Of a stretch of DNA of 64,000 bases, positions 1-11,499 are shown in pieces; the first letter of the stretch is position 1; every line of letters begins with the position of its first letter. The translations under genes were made by a program, and so were the position numbers. The stretch comes from Astropecten irregularis (lineage: Eukaryota; Echinodermata; Asteroidea; Paxillosida; Astropectinidae), in contig OZ020249.1 in assembly GCA_963971285.1 (NCBI GenBank), positions 4,836,001-4,900,000 on the forward strand. Reading direction: 5' to 3'. The notes under the pieces were generated by a model. The model did not search any database. It was not told the origin of the DNA and saw nothing but the letters and a program-made list of their open reading frames with translations.

Positions 1-77
1 AATTGTGAGCATTCGCGCGTTGTTTTGCGTGCGCGTGCGCTGTTGACTTGAAGACCGGTTCTCCAATGTCTCCCATT
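1..77. mobile_element. MITE family H, right part (cut by window start)
   Basis: GC-rich arm with GTGCGCTGTTGACTTGAAGA and a terminus GTCTCCCATT. The same sequence recurs as the right half of complete palindromic copies at 41181-41324 and 56152-56298. It sits in the QRSL1 intron just before exon 115-290. Confidence 0.7.
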
Positions 78-114
78 GCAGTTTGATGACTTCTGTTTGT
101 TTTCCTTCTGCCAG

Positions 115-3100
115 TGCTCTAGGGTCAGACACTGGTGGCTCGGTCAGGCTGCCTGCTTCTCACTGCGGTGTAGTCGGTCTGAAACCAACCTACGGTCTAT
201 GCTCCAGACACGGTCTCATCCCGCTGACAAACTCCCTTGATGTACCCGGAATACACGCCAGTTGTGTGGACGATGTGGCCGCTGTGCTAGGTATGAACAA
301 GCACACTCGGGTGTTCTTTGATATTGCTCCATTTGCTTGACAGCTGAGAAATTAATGCTTTTGAGACCGTGCCTAATTACTTTTTGAAAAGCAAACAAAG
401 AAAAATTGACTGGAGCGGGATTCGAACCGGCGACCTTCTGAATACCGTACAGGCGCTCTACCAACTGAGCTATCCAGCCTACGTTGGTGGTGACCCCAAT
501 AGTCAATTAGCTTTGTTTGTTTGGCAGTCAGAAGTCATGAAACAATTAACACACCGCCATATCCCAAGGATCGTTTCAATGATACACGCAGCAATGCTGC
601 AACCTGGGAACGGTACATGGGGGATCACTCAAAGAGGATGCATCTTTTTAATTTTACATATTCATCAAATAACCACAAGGGAAACTGACTGAATTTAAAG
701 TCATGGAAAAACAGGAAAAGTGAACAAAGAAAAATTGACTGGAGCGAGATTGAACCGGCGACCTCCTGAATACCGTACAGGCGCTCTACCAACTGAGCCA
801 TCCAGCCCTACGTTGATGGTATCCCCAATAGTCAATTATCTTTGTTCCTATTTAGTTTTGTTAATTACATGTAGTGGGTATTTGTCTTTTACTTGGGATA
901 TACATATAGTTTCAAAATCTGTTTAATATAATGTTTACATAGTTTTTTGCTCTGTTAAGTAAATGCCTTTAGTATGGTCAATGTCTTTATCGTATAACCC
1001 GAATCATGAAGATTTACATTTTAGAATTTCACTCACAAATTATCAACCAATAATTTTGTTTTTTCTTTTTTGACTTCAGAGGAGTTTTAAGTAGGTCAGT
1101 TGTATTTTTCTTTCATATTTCCTTTGTTATGTGGATCAGTTTGCAGAAACACCATGTAAGAATCGTTCGTACTTTCGCACTTCTATTTCGTTCGCACTTC
1201 TCGTAAGGTTTCGACTAACCTGCTCTAGTCCTCATCAGGAGATGATTGAAATATGGGATGTAAGGTCCTTTATATGATTGCTGTTCCCTGGAGGAGTTTT
1301 GTGATTGGTGCTCACTGGGGTGTGAGAGGATCCGATGTGTGGAAGGGCTTTTCTGATTGGTGCTCACTGGAGTGTGTGTGGATCCAGTGGCTGCTCGCTG
1401 GGGCTTATTGTGTGAGTGAGGATTGCCTGTTCGGTCAGGTGTGTCAGTAGTAGGCTGGACACGGCTAGTCGAAACGTTGAGACCTAATATTTGAAATAGA
1501 ATGAAATAGAAATAGAAGTGCGAAAGTACGAACGATTCTTACATGGTGTTTCCGCAAACCGATCCACATACCAATTGTCACCATGCAAAGCCTCAAATCT
1601 TTCTTATTTCCTTTGTTCTAAGGTGCAATTGCTGGTCATGATCCACAAGATTCGACTACCGTCTCTGAACCTTTTGAAGCATTTGAGCTTCCCGACGAGA
1701 TCTCGGTTGAAGGATTACATGTAGGAATTCCACAGGTAAGCTTAAAGGTTTCCTGCAGTGCTTTTTTCAGTCAGGTTATTTTATTACCTTCATACAGAGA
1801 ATATACTGACAAATAATGAATGGCGAGTCTTATTTTGGTTTCAAACCAGCATTTGGTTTTCCTTTGAATGGCCTTGCAAAATGGGAGATTTTCATGCATA
1901 CTCAAAAATTTAATGAAAAAACATAAAACTTGAAAAGGCAAACTTGACCCACAGAAATGTTTTGGCAAAACAAATTACACCACCAATTGAGTGAAAGGAA
2001 CATATTCGGCAAAACAAAACCTATTGAGGAGGGAAAGGTATGTCAGCAAACCTATAAAACAAAACCCAACTTTTTGTGCAGAATTCAATTCGGTTACTGC
2101 TCTCAGTTTACCTAGATGACATCACAGTTTTGCTCATGAATATGTAAATTCTAATTAGCATACAAGCCAAAAACTTGCTGTAAGCCCTGAAACAGTTGTG
2201 GAAGTGGGTAAAATCACAGGCCCCATAAAACAGCTGCTTTTTTGCACATATTCAAGCCATAATATTCCTTTTGCACGGACCCTTTAAGGAGACAAGACCA
2301 CGGTTAAAATGGAGCAGCTGATTTACCTTCAATTAATCTTTGCTCTGTTTATAAAGTGTGGTTTGATTTAGTGGGGTTTGATTAGCCTCTGTGCACTGAA
2401 TACGGTAGCGGAGGCTGTATACTCCCCAGGGAGTTGAGATGGTTTCAGGAATGTTAATTATGGCCCGATGACCAGGGATGATAATAAAGTTGTAATGCGC
2501 AGTAGAGTATATTCATATAGTAGCTGTGCAATATAAATGTCCTATATTATGTTGTAAATTCCCATTTTGAATATTTCCAGAAAAAAAATTTGACTCGAGC
2601 CACTGACATTTAGCAACTCCACTTGATACAACTCTGGTTGAAAATTATGCTGAAATAGGCTTTTGCTTGAGTAAATTTTCTTCCCGCATAGCGCAGAAAT
2701 TTACGCACTCTTCAACGATATGTAATCTGCTTCTGTCTGTATTTTCCTGCCAGGAGTTCCACAGCCCTAGCTTAGATTCAGGCATCCTCCGCGTGTGGTC
2801 GGAGGCGGCAGATCTCTTTGAGAGCGCCGGGGCCAAAGTGTCCAAAGTTTCCCTGCCCAACATGCAGTATGCCCAGATGTGTTACTCTGTGCTTGGACCG
2901 GTCGAAATTGCCTCCAACATGGCCAGATATGATGGCATCCAATATGGTAAGGCTATTAAAAATTAGTATCATACTTTGGTAGCATACCGAAACAGTCGGT
3001 GGTGAAAACGGGATGCAATCTGTGGTGTGAATGGAAAATGAAATAAGAAAAAGGGGAAATTTAAAACATCGTTCATCTTGTACATAACAAATGAGAGAAA

Positions 3101-6100
3101 CCGAATCGGCATTCTTTCCTCTCATTCCAAGACAAAATTCTACAACTTTCCTTCGCTTTAAAGGTAGTATCATACTTTGGTAAGAGTCCAAAACAGAAAT
3201 CTTCACAGATTTACCCATAACTTACAGGATATAAAGATGGTGATGGAAGAAACATACCGTTAAAATATTTCTGTATCAGACTTTGGTAAGAGACCAAAAC
3301 AGAAATCTTCACAGATTTACCTATAACTTACAGGGTATAAAGATGGTGGTGGTAGAAACGTACCGTTAAAATATTTCTGCTTGGACTGCGGTTTTCATCC
3401 AAAAAAGAGTAAAACCAATGACCAAAAACAATTTTGATCTGTTACAGATAAAAAATAATGGGGAAAAGATTTTTAGATTTGCGGGCGTTTTTCACTGTTT
3501 TCTCAAAATGTGGGCACTGTATGGGACTGAAAATTTCACAGATGACTGCTTTACTGTATCTTCCTTGATATTTTTGCCCATAAATCTGCTTTCTTTGACA
3601 AAAACCAAAGTATGATATTACCTGGTTTAAATACCTGATATACATAACAATATGTGCGTCACGAGTGTCTTTGGACAGATGTGTGCGCGAAATAAATTCC
3701 TAATTATTATTATTATTATTATAAGATCTGCCTTCATAGAGATCATTTTGTTTCCATTTGGAAGGAAATTATATCAAATATGATGACACAAATTATTTCG
3801 AAAATGTTGAATAAAACCCTTCAAGAAAAAAAAAGGTTATATTATGGAGTACAAATGTATTTTGTAGGTCACCGGCATGCAGATGGAGAGACAACTGAAG
3901 TCCTATTTGCAGCAACGAGGCACGAAGGTTTCAACGACTCCGTCAGAGGAAGGATATTAGCGGGGAACTACTTCCTTCTAAAGGAGTGAGTTGTCTGTTG
4001 GCTTTTGAAGGATTATTAGTTTTGTCTGTTTATATTTTTGTACAACGAGAGTCCCATTTGTCATAAGATAGTTGGAAGACTATAGGCCTTTACACACTGC
4101 AAGCTTTTCAACCCAGGGCGAACTCCATTCTCGCCCTGGGTTGAAATTTGATTGTTCAACCCCATGTTCAACCCAGCGTTGTTTCACACTTCAACCCGAT
4201 TCAATTCACAAGTGCCTTTCTCAACCCAGGGCGAAAGTTTCAACCCCGGTTCGCAGCTGGGTTAAAGTCAATCTCGGGGTTGATGCTGGATTGGCATGGG
4301 GTTGAAAAATTTCCAGTGTGAATCGCCGCCGATTTCAACCCCGCCTCAACCCCGTGTCAACCCCGAAATTTGTCCAGTGTGAAAAGGCCTTAAGTTGATA
4401 AAGCAGGGGTGAAGCAGAGAGAGGGAGGGTTTGGCCTGGGAGGGAAGGGCAAGGCAAAGCAGGGGCAGACAGGTAGATGTAGGGATCAAAGCTGGAACCA
4501 AGCCTGAGGTAGTTGGGTTGAGGTAGCAAGTTCATGGGTAGAATGGGCTGAAATAGGGATCTAAGCTGGAGCCAAGGAAGGAGAAGGCTGGGTTGAGGTA
4601 GGTGCAAGAGACAGTGGCAAGGGCAGGCAGGGTGAAACAGTGGCGGGTACATGGGTAAAGTGGGCCGAGGTGGGGATCTAAGCAGGAGCCAAGGAAGGAG
4701 AATGTTGGGTTGAGGTAGGTGCAAGACTGGGTTGTGACTGTGGTAGGGGCAGGCAGGGGCAAACAGTTTGAGAAAGGGACACGTACAGGTGTAGATTGGG
4801 CTGAGGTTAAGGCTGGGGGCAGTAGGTGCAAGACTGGTCCAAGCCAGGTGTGAGACTAAATCTTCAGTGTTTGGGCATCAACTGGAGGCTGGAGTCATTG
4901 GCTATGTCATGATTAGGCTTTATGCCCCAGGTTGGACTTTTGCATTCCCTTCACCTTCACACTTTCCGTTTTCTTCATAATTCTCTCACCAGCAACTATG
5001 AAAAGTATTTCCTTCAGGCGCAGAAGGTTCGTCGGCTGATTGTTGAAGATTACAGGAAGTTGTTTGAGAGCGGCATTGACATCCTTCTTACCCCAGCTTC
5101 CGTCAGCGATGCCAAGACGTACAAAGAGTTTACCACGCTGGACAATCGACAGCGACAGGAAGAGGATGATGCCATGTTCATGCCAGTAAACTTAGCAGGT
5201 AGTTTGCTCTCTCAATACGAGTCATTCCCAGCCTTCTTTTGAGTCGCTGCGGGCAAACGACTCAACTTGAGGAAATGACTCAGCTGGATACAAATCACTG
5301 TGATCAATAGCGCTCCGCACTAATGATGTCACACGAGTAATTTGGCCAGCCTTCATGTACAAAATCTCCGGATGTCAGACAAACATTGACTCACACAACT
5401 TAGTGTACACCATACAAGCACACCCACCACACGTTTGCATGGTTGCACTGTTCGTCTGAACCTGCTATTTTTAGCGCAAGTGCGGAGAGCTATTGATGAA
5501 ACTCAATTCAAGTCACTGCAAGAAAATGACTTGACTCAATTTAAGTTACATTGAGTGAATTGCTGTACTCTATTCCCACCACTTCTCAACCCGATTTAAA
5601 GCGTCTTAGTTCAAATGACTCGACTCACTTCAGTTGAAAATTTTCATTGAAGTCAGTTCAAGCAAATTGGCAGACATAATATGAGTCATCGTGGGTAAAT
5701 TACACAGCCAGGTTAGAGAGTCCAGTGATGAAATTTCTCAGATTCAAATCTGATTTCAGATTTTTCTGTTTTGGATTTCAGATTTGTTTTTCCTCACAGG
5801 CTGTGTACAAAAGTATCAGAGATTTTCAGATTTCAGATTTTTATGCTACCTGTCAGCTGTTTTCAGACATTTTTAATCGTTGATCAATCTGATCCCTGAC
5901 TGAGTCTCAAAGTCAGTGACTTTTATTGAGAATGTTGCCAGTTTATGGCCAAACAGCTGACGGAATTGATTTGTTTTCCCTTTTGTAGGTATTCCAGCTG
6001 TTTCCGTCCCGGCTACGCTTTCCTCACAGAGCATGCCCCTGGGCTTGCAGCTGATTGGTCGAAGCTTCCAGGAGAAACAGCTGCTGACAGTTGCCAAGTG

Positions 6101-6167
6101 GTACGAGCAGCAGGTGCAATTTCCGAGGGCGGAGCTTGAGGAGACATTGAGGGTGTTAGATCGGTAA
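115..6167 (+). CDS. QRSL1: Glutamyl-tRNA(Gln) amidotransferase subunit A, mitochondrial (3' six exons, 5'-partial)
   Basis: Exons read at 115-290, 1623-1735, 2754-2946, 3868-3985, 4993-5198 and 5989-6167 (stop TAA at 6165-6167). All introns are GT-AG and phases match at every junction, giving about 328 codons. The first exon carries the amidase signature [12 protein letters not shown], which holds the nucleophilic Ser of the Ser-cisSer-Lys triad, followed by [10 protein letters not shown]. Later blocks such as [46 protein letters not shown] and the terminal [12 protein letters not shown]...GLQLIGRSF also follow GatA. The family is about 500 aa, so roughly 170 N-terminal residues, including the catalytic Lys and the GGSS loop, lie upstream of the window. 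Family knowledge: the GatCAB amidotransferase subunit that releases ammonia from Gln to convert Glu-tRNA(Gln) to Gln-tRNA(Gln) in mitochondria. The introns carry many MITEs but the frame is intact. Confidence 0.95.
382..848 (-). mobile_element. tRNA-derived SINE (family S1), tandem 1.4-unit copy
   Basis: Two tRNA-like heads lie on the - strand (about 410-483 and 738-810), spaced about 329 bp apart and joined by the same body. Each has an A-box-like TAGCTCAGTTGG or TGGCTCAGTTGG and a B-box-like GGTTCGAATCC; in the second head the B box has lost a base. The acceptor and D stems pair well. In the anticodon arm of the second head four of five pairs form, but the loop lacks the universal U33, so this is a tRNA-like SINE head, not a working tRNA. 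The body matches the tandem at 8211-8888. Located in a QRSL1 intron. Confidence 0.8.
1129..1569. mobile_element. Inverted-repeat element with hammerhead-like core, possibly Penelope-derived
   Basis: Arms 1129-1250 and 1437-1569 are inverted repeats. The outer about 65 bp are nearly identical, sharing ACATGGTGTTTC, AATCGTTCGTACTTTCGC and a terminal TATGTGGATC. The inner end of the left arm, read on the - strand, has CTGATGAG, then a stem-loop GACTAG/TTAGTC, then GAAAC, the layout of a hammerhead ribozyme core. The right arm on the + strand has the matching CTAGTCGAAACGTTGAG but a decayed CTGATGA box. Hammerhead motifs are known in Penelope-like retroelements; no reverse transcriptase is present here. 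Inserted in a QRSL1 intron. Confidence 0.6.
1206..1242 (-). ncRNA. Hammerhead-ribozyme-like motif
   Basis: On the - strand: CTGATGA, one extra G, a 6-bp stem GACTAG/TTAGTC with an AGCAGG loop, then GAAAC. TCTC directly before CTGATGA could pair with GAGA, the sequence after the expected cleavage position in the sister arm at about 1480-1488. Stem III would be very short (the palindrome ACGT in the sister arm), as in minimal metazoan hammerheads thought to act as dimers. The unpaired G after CTGATGA is atypical. Activity cannot be judged from sequence. Confidence 0.45.
2361..2560 (+). mobile_element. SINE family S2, 3' part
   Basis: Shares TTGATTAGCCTCTGTGCACTG, CCCCAGGGAGTTGAG and the 3' end AATAATAAAGTTGTAATGCG with the full copy at 41789-42152. 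The tRNA-like head is missing (5' truncation, typical of LINE-driven retrotransposition). Located in a QRSL1 intron. Confidence 0.75.
2964..3636 (+). mobile_element. MITE family A, copy with repeated 5' end
   Basis: The right end ACCAAAGTATGATATTACC is the inverse of the left end GGTAGTATCATACTTTGGT. The left end with its following 100 bp occurs three times in a row (about 2964, 3160 and 3270) before a single right half. Located in the QRSL1 intron between exons 2754-2946 and 3868-3985. Confidence 0.75.
4084..4390. mobile_element. MITE-like element rich in CAACCC repeats
   Basis: Ends AGGCCTTTACACACTG and CAGTGTGAAAAGGCCT are inverted. The interior is dominated by CAACCCAGGGCGA / GGGTTGAA motifs on both strands. 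Its ends resemble those of the element at 60260-60605. Located in a QRSL1 intron; the following about 450 bp are purine-rich low-complexity DNA. Confidence 0.7.
5305..5495. mobile_element. MITE family C copy 1
   Basis: Inverted ends CAATAGCGCTCCGCACT and GTGCGGAGAGCTATTG. The interior is shared with 38631-38828 (TGTCAGACAAACATTGACTC). Located in the last QRSL1 intron. Confidence 0.8.
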
Positions 6168-6319
6168 TGGTGCCCCCCTTTTTAAAAAACCTTTGTAATA
6201 GGAATTGAGTCCCATAACTCTATTGGTAAAACAGCTTTTCTACAGAAACTATGGATTTTACCTAATTTTACCCACAGATTCGGAAGATTGCGCAAAAGCT
6301 TTTGAGAGTTTCAGTAAAA

Positions 6320-6325
6320 AATAAA
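6320..6325 (+). promoter_or_regulatory. Candidate polyadenylation signal of QRSL1
   Basis: AATAAA lies about 150 bp after the QRSL1 stop codon. It is the first canonical hexamer seen downstream. Position and motif only; no transcript evidence. Confidence 0.45.
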
Positions 6326-6627
6326 CTTCAAGAAGACTGTCATCTAGTTTGTATTGCTAATTAATTGCTTGTGACGTCACATTCAGAACTTCGGACAAAC
6401 AAGTCGCACATGGCCCCATTAACTTACACGTAAACTGTCGATAACAAAGGGCGTATTCTATAAATAGCTCAAGCGCGGAGCCCTATTGCCCAGTTAATTC
6501 TATCTGGTTTGTATTAAATGAATTTGCAACATGCATCCAAAACATTAATGAAAAAGTACATTGGTTTAATGCTTTTATGTTTTATATTTATTTCACTGTC
6601 ATTGTCATTATTTGTATGGAGACTAAG

Positions 6628-6858
6628 TATGTTTACGGAATGGAGGCTTAGGCTCAGGCTCAGGCTCCAGCTCTGACATCCATATTCTGAAAATATAGGT
6701 TGTGGTTTGTCATTGAAGCTGAAGCTCTATTTTCCTTTTCAAACTTGAGAATCTACTTTAGAAACGCAGCCAAAATCCTCTATTTTGATATCTGTTATTT
6801 CAGAATGGACTCACGAAATAGAGACGGAGCCTGAGCCTCCGTTTTGTAAACGCCCATA
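6628..6858. mobile_element. MITE family B copy 1
   Basis: Shares GGAGGCTTAGGCTCAGGCTC, CTGACATCCATAT and the right end GAGCCTGAGCCTCC with the complete copy at 23071-23318. The left tip is eroded. Located about 460 bp downstream of QRSL1. Confidence 0.8.
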
Positions 6859-7445
6859 ATAAATACCTGTCTTCATTACAAGACAGGGCCATTTTGTAAA
6901 GATGAATGAAACAGCCATTAATAAAATCGTTGCCATTATCGATTATTAAATTACCATGAATAGCGCCCTCATTTGACAATGATTTTTTGTTTGTCAAGAT
7001 GTATGGGGATTTATGGAAGTATCTTATTCGCATGGATTTTTTAAACAAACAATTCTGGACACTTCAGTCTTTTGAAATTATTCATTATTTACCGACGACA
7101 ACTTGCACAATATCATTCACTCAATTGGAATAAATAAAATCCGCTTTATCCATAACAATCGTGCTTTATAATGTTGTGAAAAGTTTTTTGGAGGTGGTGT
7201 GATACCTTTGTGGCGTATCAAGAAAAGTATACCACGTATGCTCATACCATAGTATAAAGTAAACACGAACATTTATTTGGACATTGTATTAAATAAAAAA
7301 GGGCGATTATGAATCAAATCATTCTAGAAAGCTTTGTCATTTCTCCTTGCTTTGTATCCTTTCTATTTTCATATTTTCATAAAGTCTTTTTGTGTTTAAA
7401 CATTTAGACCAAACAAATAATGATAATCCTGTTCAATATGGTTTG

Positions 7446-7925
7446 GGGGCCGTCCATAAAGTACGTACGCACGAAGGGGGGGGGGGGGGGAGGGGGGTTG
7501 TTACCGATGCGTACGTCATGCGTACAGGGGGGAGGGGGGTTCAGGCCAATGCGTACCGTACGCAAACGAAAAACTTGCATAGCATTATCTCGCGAAAAGA
7601 GAGGTAAATAACGTGAAAAAAGCACCGGGATTGTTTTGATTTTTCCTTTTTTTTTCTTATTCAACATGATAAAAAATAGTAAAATCCATCTGTAAATGTA
7701 TAAAAACCTGTTAAACTTTAGTAATTCATGACAGAATTTGAAAGTGACGTCCCAACAACGGTACCGGCCCGGATTACTGTGACATTTTAATGATGCTATT
7801 AAAGGAAGGGACCACGAGAAGTGAAAAACCTAATGTGGAATGGGTTTGCGTACAGGGGGGGAGGGGGGTTGGGACCAATGCGTACGCCTTGCGTACAGAG
7901 GGGGAGGGGGAGGTCAAAAAAGTCT
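7446..7925. repeat. G-rich GTACGCA repeat region
   Basis: Starts GGGGGCCGTCCATAAAGTACG, followed by a G run and repeated GCGTACAGGGGGGAGG blocks at about 7510-7550 and 7850-7915. It looks like a degraded dispersed element with G-rich subterminal repeats. No matching right end was found, so the borders are approximate. Confidence 0.5.
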
Positions 7926-8007
7926 TGGCTAGATGACCTCTATTTTTGACCAGTGACCTAAATGAGGCCAGTAAAAACAAAACAAGCAATATTGTGGGTT
8001 GAAGGGT

Positions 8008-9066
8008 TTAAAGGTAGTATCATATACTTTGGTAAGAAACCAAAACAGAAATGTTCACAGATTTACGGATAACTTACGGGGTATGAAGATGGTGGTGGTA
8101 TAGAAACATACCGTTAAACTTTTTCCGCCTGAAATGGTGTATTTATCAAGAAATTAGTAAAACAACAATCAAAAATCTTTTTGATCTTTTAAAAAAGGTC
8201 AAAAATAAAAGTCAATTTTTCTTTGTTCACTTTTCAATGACTTAAAATAACTCAGTCAGTTTCCCTTGTGGTTATTTCACGAATATATTAATTAAAAAGC
8301 CGTATCCTCTTTGAGTGATCCCCCATGTGCCGTTCCCAGGTTGCAGCATTGTTGCGTGTATCATTGAAACGATCCCTGGGGTGTGGCGGTGTGTGCGTGG
8401 TTTCATGGCTTCTGACTGCCAAACGAACAAAGATGGTTGACTATTGGGGTCACCACCAACATGGGGCTGGATGGCTCGGTTGGTGGAGCGCCTGTGCGGT
8501 GTTTAGGAGGTCGCCGGTTCGAATCCCGCTCCAGTCAATTTTTCTTTGTTCACTTTTCAATGACTTAAAATAACTCAGTCAGTTTCCCTTGTGGTTATTT
8601 CACGAATATATTAATTAAAAAGCCGTATCCTCTTTGAGTGATCCCCCATGTGCCGTTCCCAGGTTGCAGCATTGTTGCGTGTATCATTGAAACGATCCCT
8701 GGGGTGTGGCGGTGTGTGCGTGGTTTCATGGCTTCTGACTGCCAAACGAACAAAGATGGTTGACTATTGGGGTCACCACCAACATGGGGCTGGATGGCTC
8801 GGTTGGTGGAGCGCCTGTGCGGTGTTTAGGAGGTCGCCGGTTCGAATCCCGCTCCAGTCAATTTTTCTTTGTTCACTTTTCAATGACTAAAAATAAAAGA
8901 GAAAAGACTTAAGAAATACTGTGGCTGTTTTTCACTGTTTTCTCAAAAAGTGGCCATCGTATGGGACTGAAATTGTCACAGATGACTGTTACTGTATCTG
9001 TCTTGATATTTTTGCCCATGAATCTGCATTTCTTTGATAGAAACCAAAGTATGATATTACCTTTAA
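8008..9066 (+). mobile_element. MITE family A copy 2, interrupted by a SINE tandem
   Basis: The left half is 8008-8210 and the right half 8889-9066, with ends TTAAAGGTAGTATCATA and ATGATATTACCTTTAA. The two halves join perfectly if 8211-8888 plus one copy of AAAAATAAAA is removed. The host element is about 370 bp, like other family members. Confidence 0.88.
8201..8898 (+). mobile_element. tRNA-derived SINE (family S1), tandem dimer with 10-bp target-site duplication
   Basis: The insert 8211-8888 (678 bp) is two essentially identical 323-bp units (repeat starts at 8211, 8534 and 8857) plus a last 32 bp that repeats the first 32 bp (GTCAATTTTTCTTTG...). It is flanked by AAAAATAAAA at 8201-8210 and 8889-8898. 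Each unit has a body and then a tRNA-like domain (about 8463-8536 and 8786-8859) with A-box-like TGGCTCGGTTGG, B-box GGTTCGAATCC and a T5 run just behind it that would serve as a pol III terminator. The near-identity of the two units points to recent tandem formation. Confidence 0.88.
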
Positions 9067-9589
9067 TAGATAACAGGGGCCGGGTGTGTTAAATCGCAGG
9101 TCCTATGCTGGTCCACACAACTACATGTATACAGTGTTGGTTTATTTACACGCTATTGACCTCATTTCAAAACCATGATCTTGAAGGTTTTGATACAACC
9201 ATATGACGTGCAATGTCTAAAAGATCATTATCTAACAACTAGAAACGTGCGCTGCAATAAAACTAAACTCAAAACTGTCAAACAACACATCAAAACTAGT
9301 GTAAGTCAAATCCCTTGTCTTGTAGAGTGTCATAATTAGTCATTGTCATTAGTGATTAACTAGTGATTTTAGTGATTAGTGTATTTTAACTTTTTAAGTT
9401 GTTTTAATGTTTTGGGACATCAAGTATTTTAGCAGGGGAGTGACTTCCAATTATGTCCCTGTGTAGCGCCCTCTCGTGTTCACGTAAGGTCAGTTAAGTT
9501 GCCCCTTTGGTCGACGACCCGTTCTCTCAGGTCGCCTGAGAACACTTTCACTGATGAGTATGGTGTTCCATTTGTGCCGTTAACGCGTA

Positions 9590-9950
9590 GCGGTTTTTTT
9601 TTGCCGTCGCATTTTTTTTTTGCGGCGCATTTTTTTTTTCCGTCGCATTTTTTTTTTGGCGGCGCATTTTTTTTTTTCCGTCGCATTTTTTTTTTTGCGG
9701 CGCATTTTTTTTTTGCGGCGCATTTTTTTTTTTGCGGCGCATTTTTTTTTTTGCGGCGCATTTTTTTTTTGCGGCGCATTTTTTTTTTTGCGGCGCATTT
9801 TTTTTTTTGCGGCGCATTTTTTTTTTCGGCGCATTTTTTTTTTGGCGGCGCATTTTTTTTTTGCGGCGCATTTTTTTTTTTCCGTCGCCTTTTCTTTTTG
9901 GCGGCGCATTTTTTTTTGGCGGCGCATTTTTTTGGGCGGCGCATTTCCCC
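9590..9950 (+). repeat. Minisatellite, left arm of foldback element
   Basis: About 18 units of a T-run followed by GCGGCGCA or CCGTCGCA, unit length about 18-21 bp. Apparent ORFs in several frames are by-products of the repeat. Confidence 0.9.
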
Positions 9951-11499
9951 CCCCCGGTGATAATATGCTGAGCCCTTTGTTTGTATCTTTCTATGGGGGA
10001 CTTAAAACATTATTTACAAAACGCGTTACATTAACATAATTATTTAAATCTGGTTGATTGATATTTTCTGACAAGGCATTGCTAAAAACAAGGCAGAGGA
10101 ACACCCGGCCCTGTTCTTCTCAGTTGGAATGTTAATTAACTGATTTCCACACTCAATAATGGGTCATTCCGTGTCAAATCAACCAATATCCTGAACATTG
10201 TTACGGGTCACCTCTCCGATTTGGCTGGAATTAATTTCTAACAATCATCTATATATATATTATTTTAATGAACATATGCAAAATTAAAAATTTCAATTTC
10301 GTTTCGGAATTAGGGCCTGTCAAATTCAAAGTGAGCGTGGTATCGCCCTTTAAAAGCGCGCAATTTGCGTCATTGAAGAAATTGCGTTTTGAAATGTCAT
10401 TTAGAGCACCTCTAAAATAAGATACAAAGCTGAAAACTGGTACCCAGGGTAACTTGCACCCAAGGAACTCAAATCTGGCCTTAAAACAATTGTATCTCAT
10501 CTACCTTTCTCTCTACAGGCAGCTCAAAAGGCAAATTTATTCTGCGGAAATAATTAATTTCCATTTTCAGGCCACCCTAATACTCAGATTGATGATCAAA
10601 AAAGCTTCATATTGCATATGTGTATTATAGAGGTACATATGGTTACCCCCAAGCAAGCATATTGCCCTTACACATTCAAACAAAAATTGCCAATGCTCCA
10701 AAGTTGGTTCCAGACAGAAAATATCGAAAAAACGCAGAAATTCCCGGTGACCTTTGACCTAGGCAACACTTACCCACCAACTTGAAACTTGCTCTATTTA
10801 TTTATACATGTCTGATCTACCCCTGGACCAAATTTGGTCTTGGAGACTCTTCTCCTTCATGGTGAGACAGCATTTCAAAATTGGGGTATTTTGCCCATTT
10901 TCGCAAATCACAATGCTTAAGCATAGGCCCTATGCACATGGAAGTATACAATAATATGGACAATTGCATTGTCGTTATTGATCCCAAAGTGTTGTAATAT
11001 GAAAAATACCTCACTCTTGTCAGAAAACAAGGATTAAATTTGATCTTACAGGTGTTTTAGGTATTATTTGAAGATACATACTGTACATACAATGTAGGGT
11101 ACACAAAATGTCAAAGTGGGCGTGGCAACCCCCCCCCCCGCCCAAATGTGTTTCGTATGAAATGTCCTGTACCTACAGATGCCTCAAAACAAGTGTATAC
11201 TACCCCAGAAAGAAAGTGATATAAAAGTAAAGAACTTGTAATTTTCTCTATAAAAATTAATACAAAGCAGTGGTGTAAAAACACACCACGGCTTTCATTG
11301 GATACAATAGGCCTACAAAATGAGAATTAGGCCTAATACACAAAATATCAAGAGAGAAGGGAGGGATCCACTCCTTTTAGGCCAGATTTGACTTATTTTG
11401 GTACAAGTTACGTCAAGAGTGATGTAATTTTCATATTACAACACTATGGGATCAATAACGACAATGCAATTTTCCATATTGCATATTATATACAAAAAA

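Noticed and set aside
410..483. Apparent tRNA genes on S1 heads (also at 738-810, 8463-8536 and 8786-8859)
   Set aside because: Acceptor, D and T arms look good, but the anticodon loop lacks U33, the anticodon stem is imperfect, and the units are repeated with a common non-tRNA body. They are SINE heads.
8325..8890. Two identical 80-codon ORFs ([14 protein letters not shown]...)
   Set aside because: They lie in the S1 SINE tandem and run through its tRNA-like head, so they are not genes.
9480..10039. Several 80-150 codon ORFs on both strands rich in Arg/Lys/Ala/Phe
   Set aside because: They are translations of the T-run/GCGGCGCA minisatellite and are open in nearly all frames on both strands.
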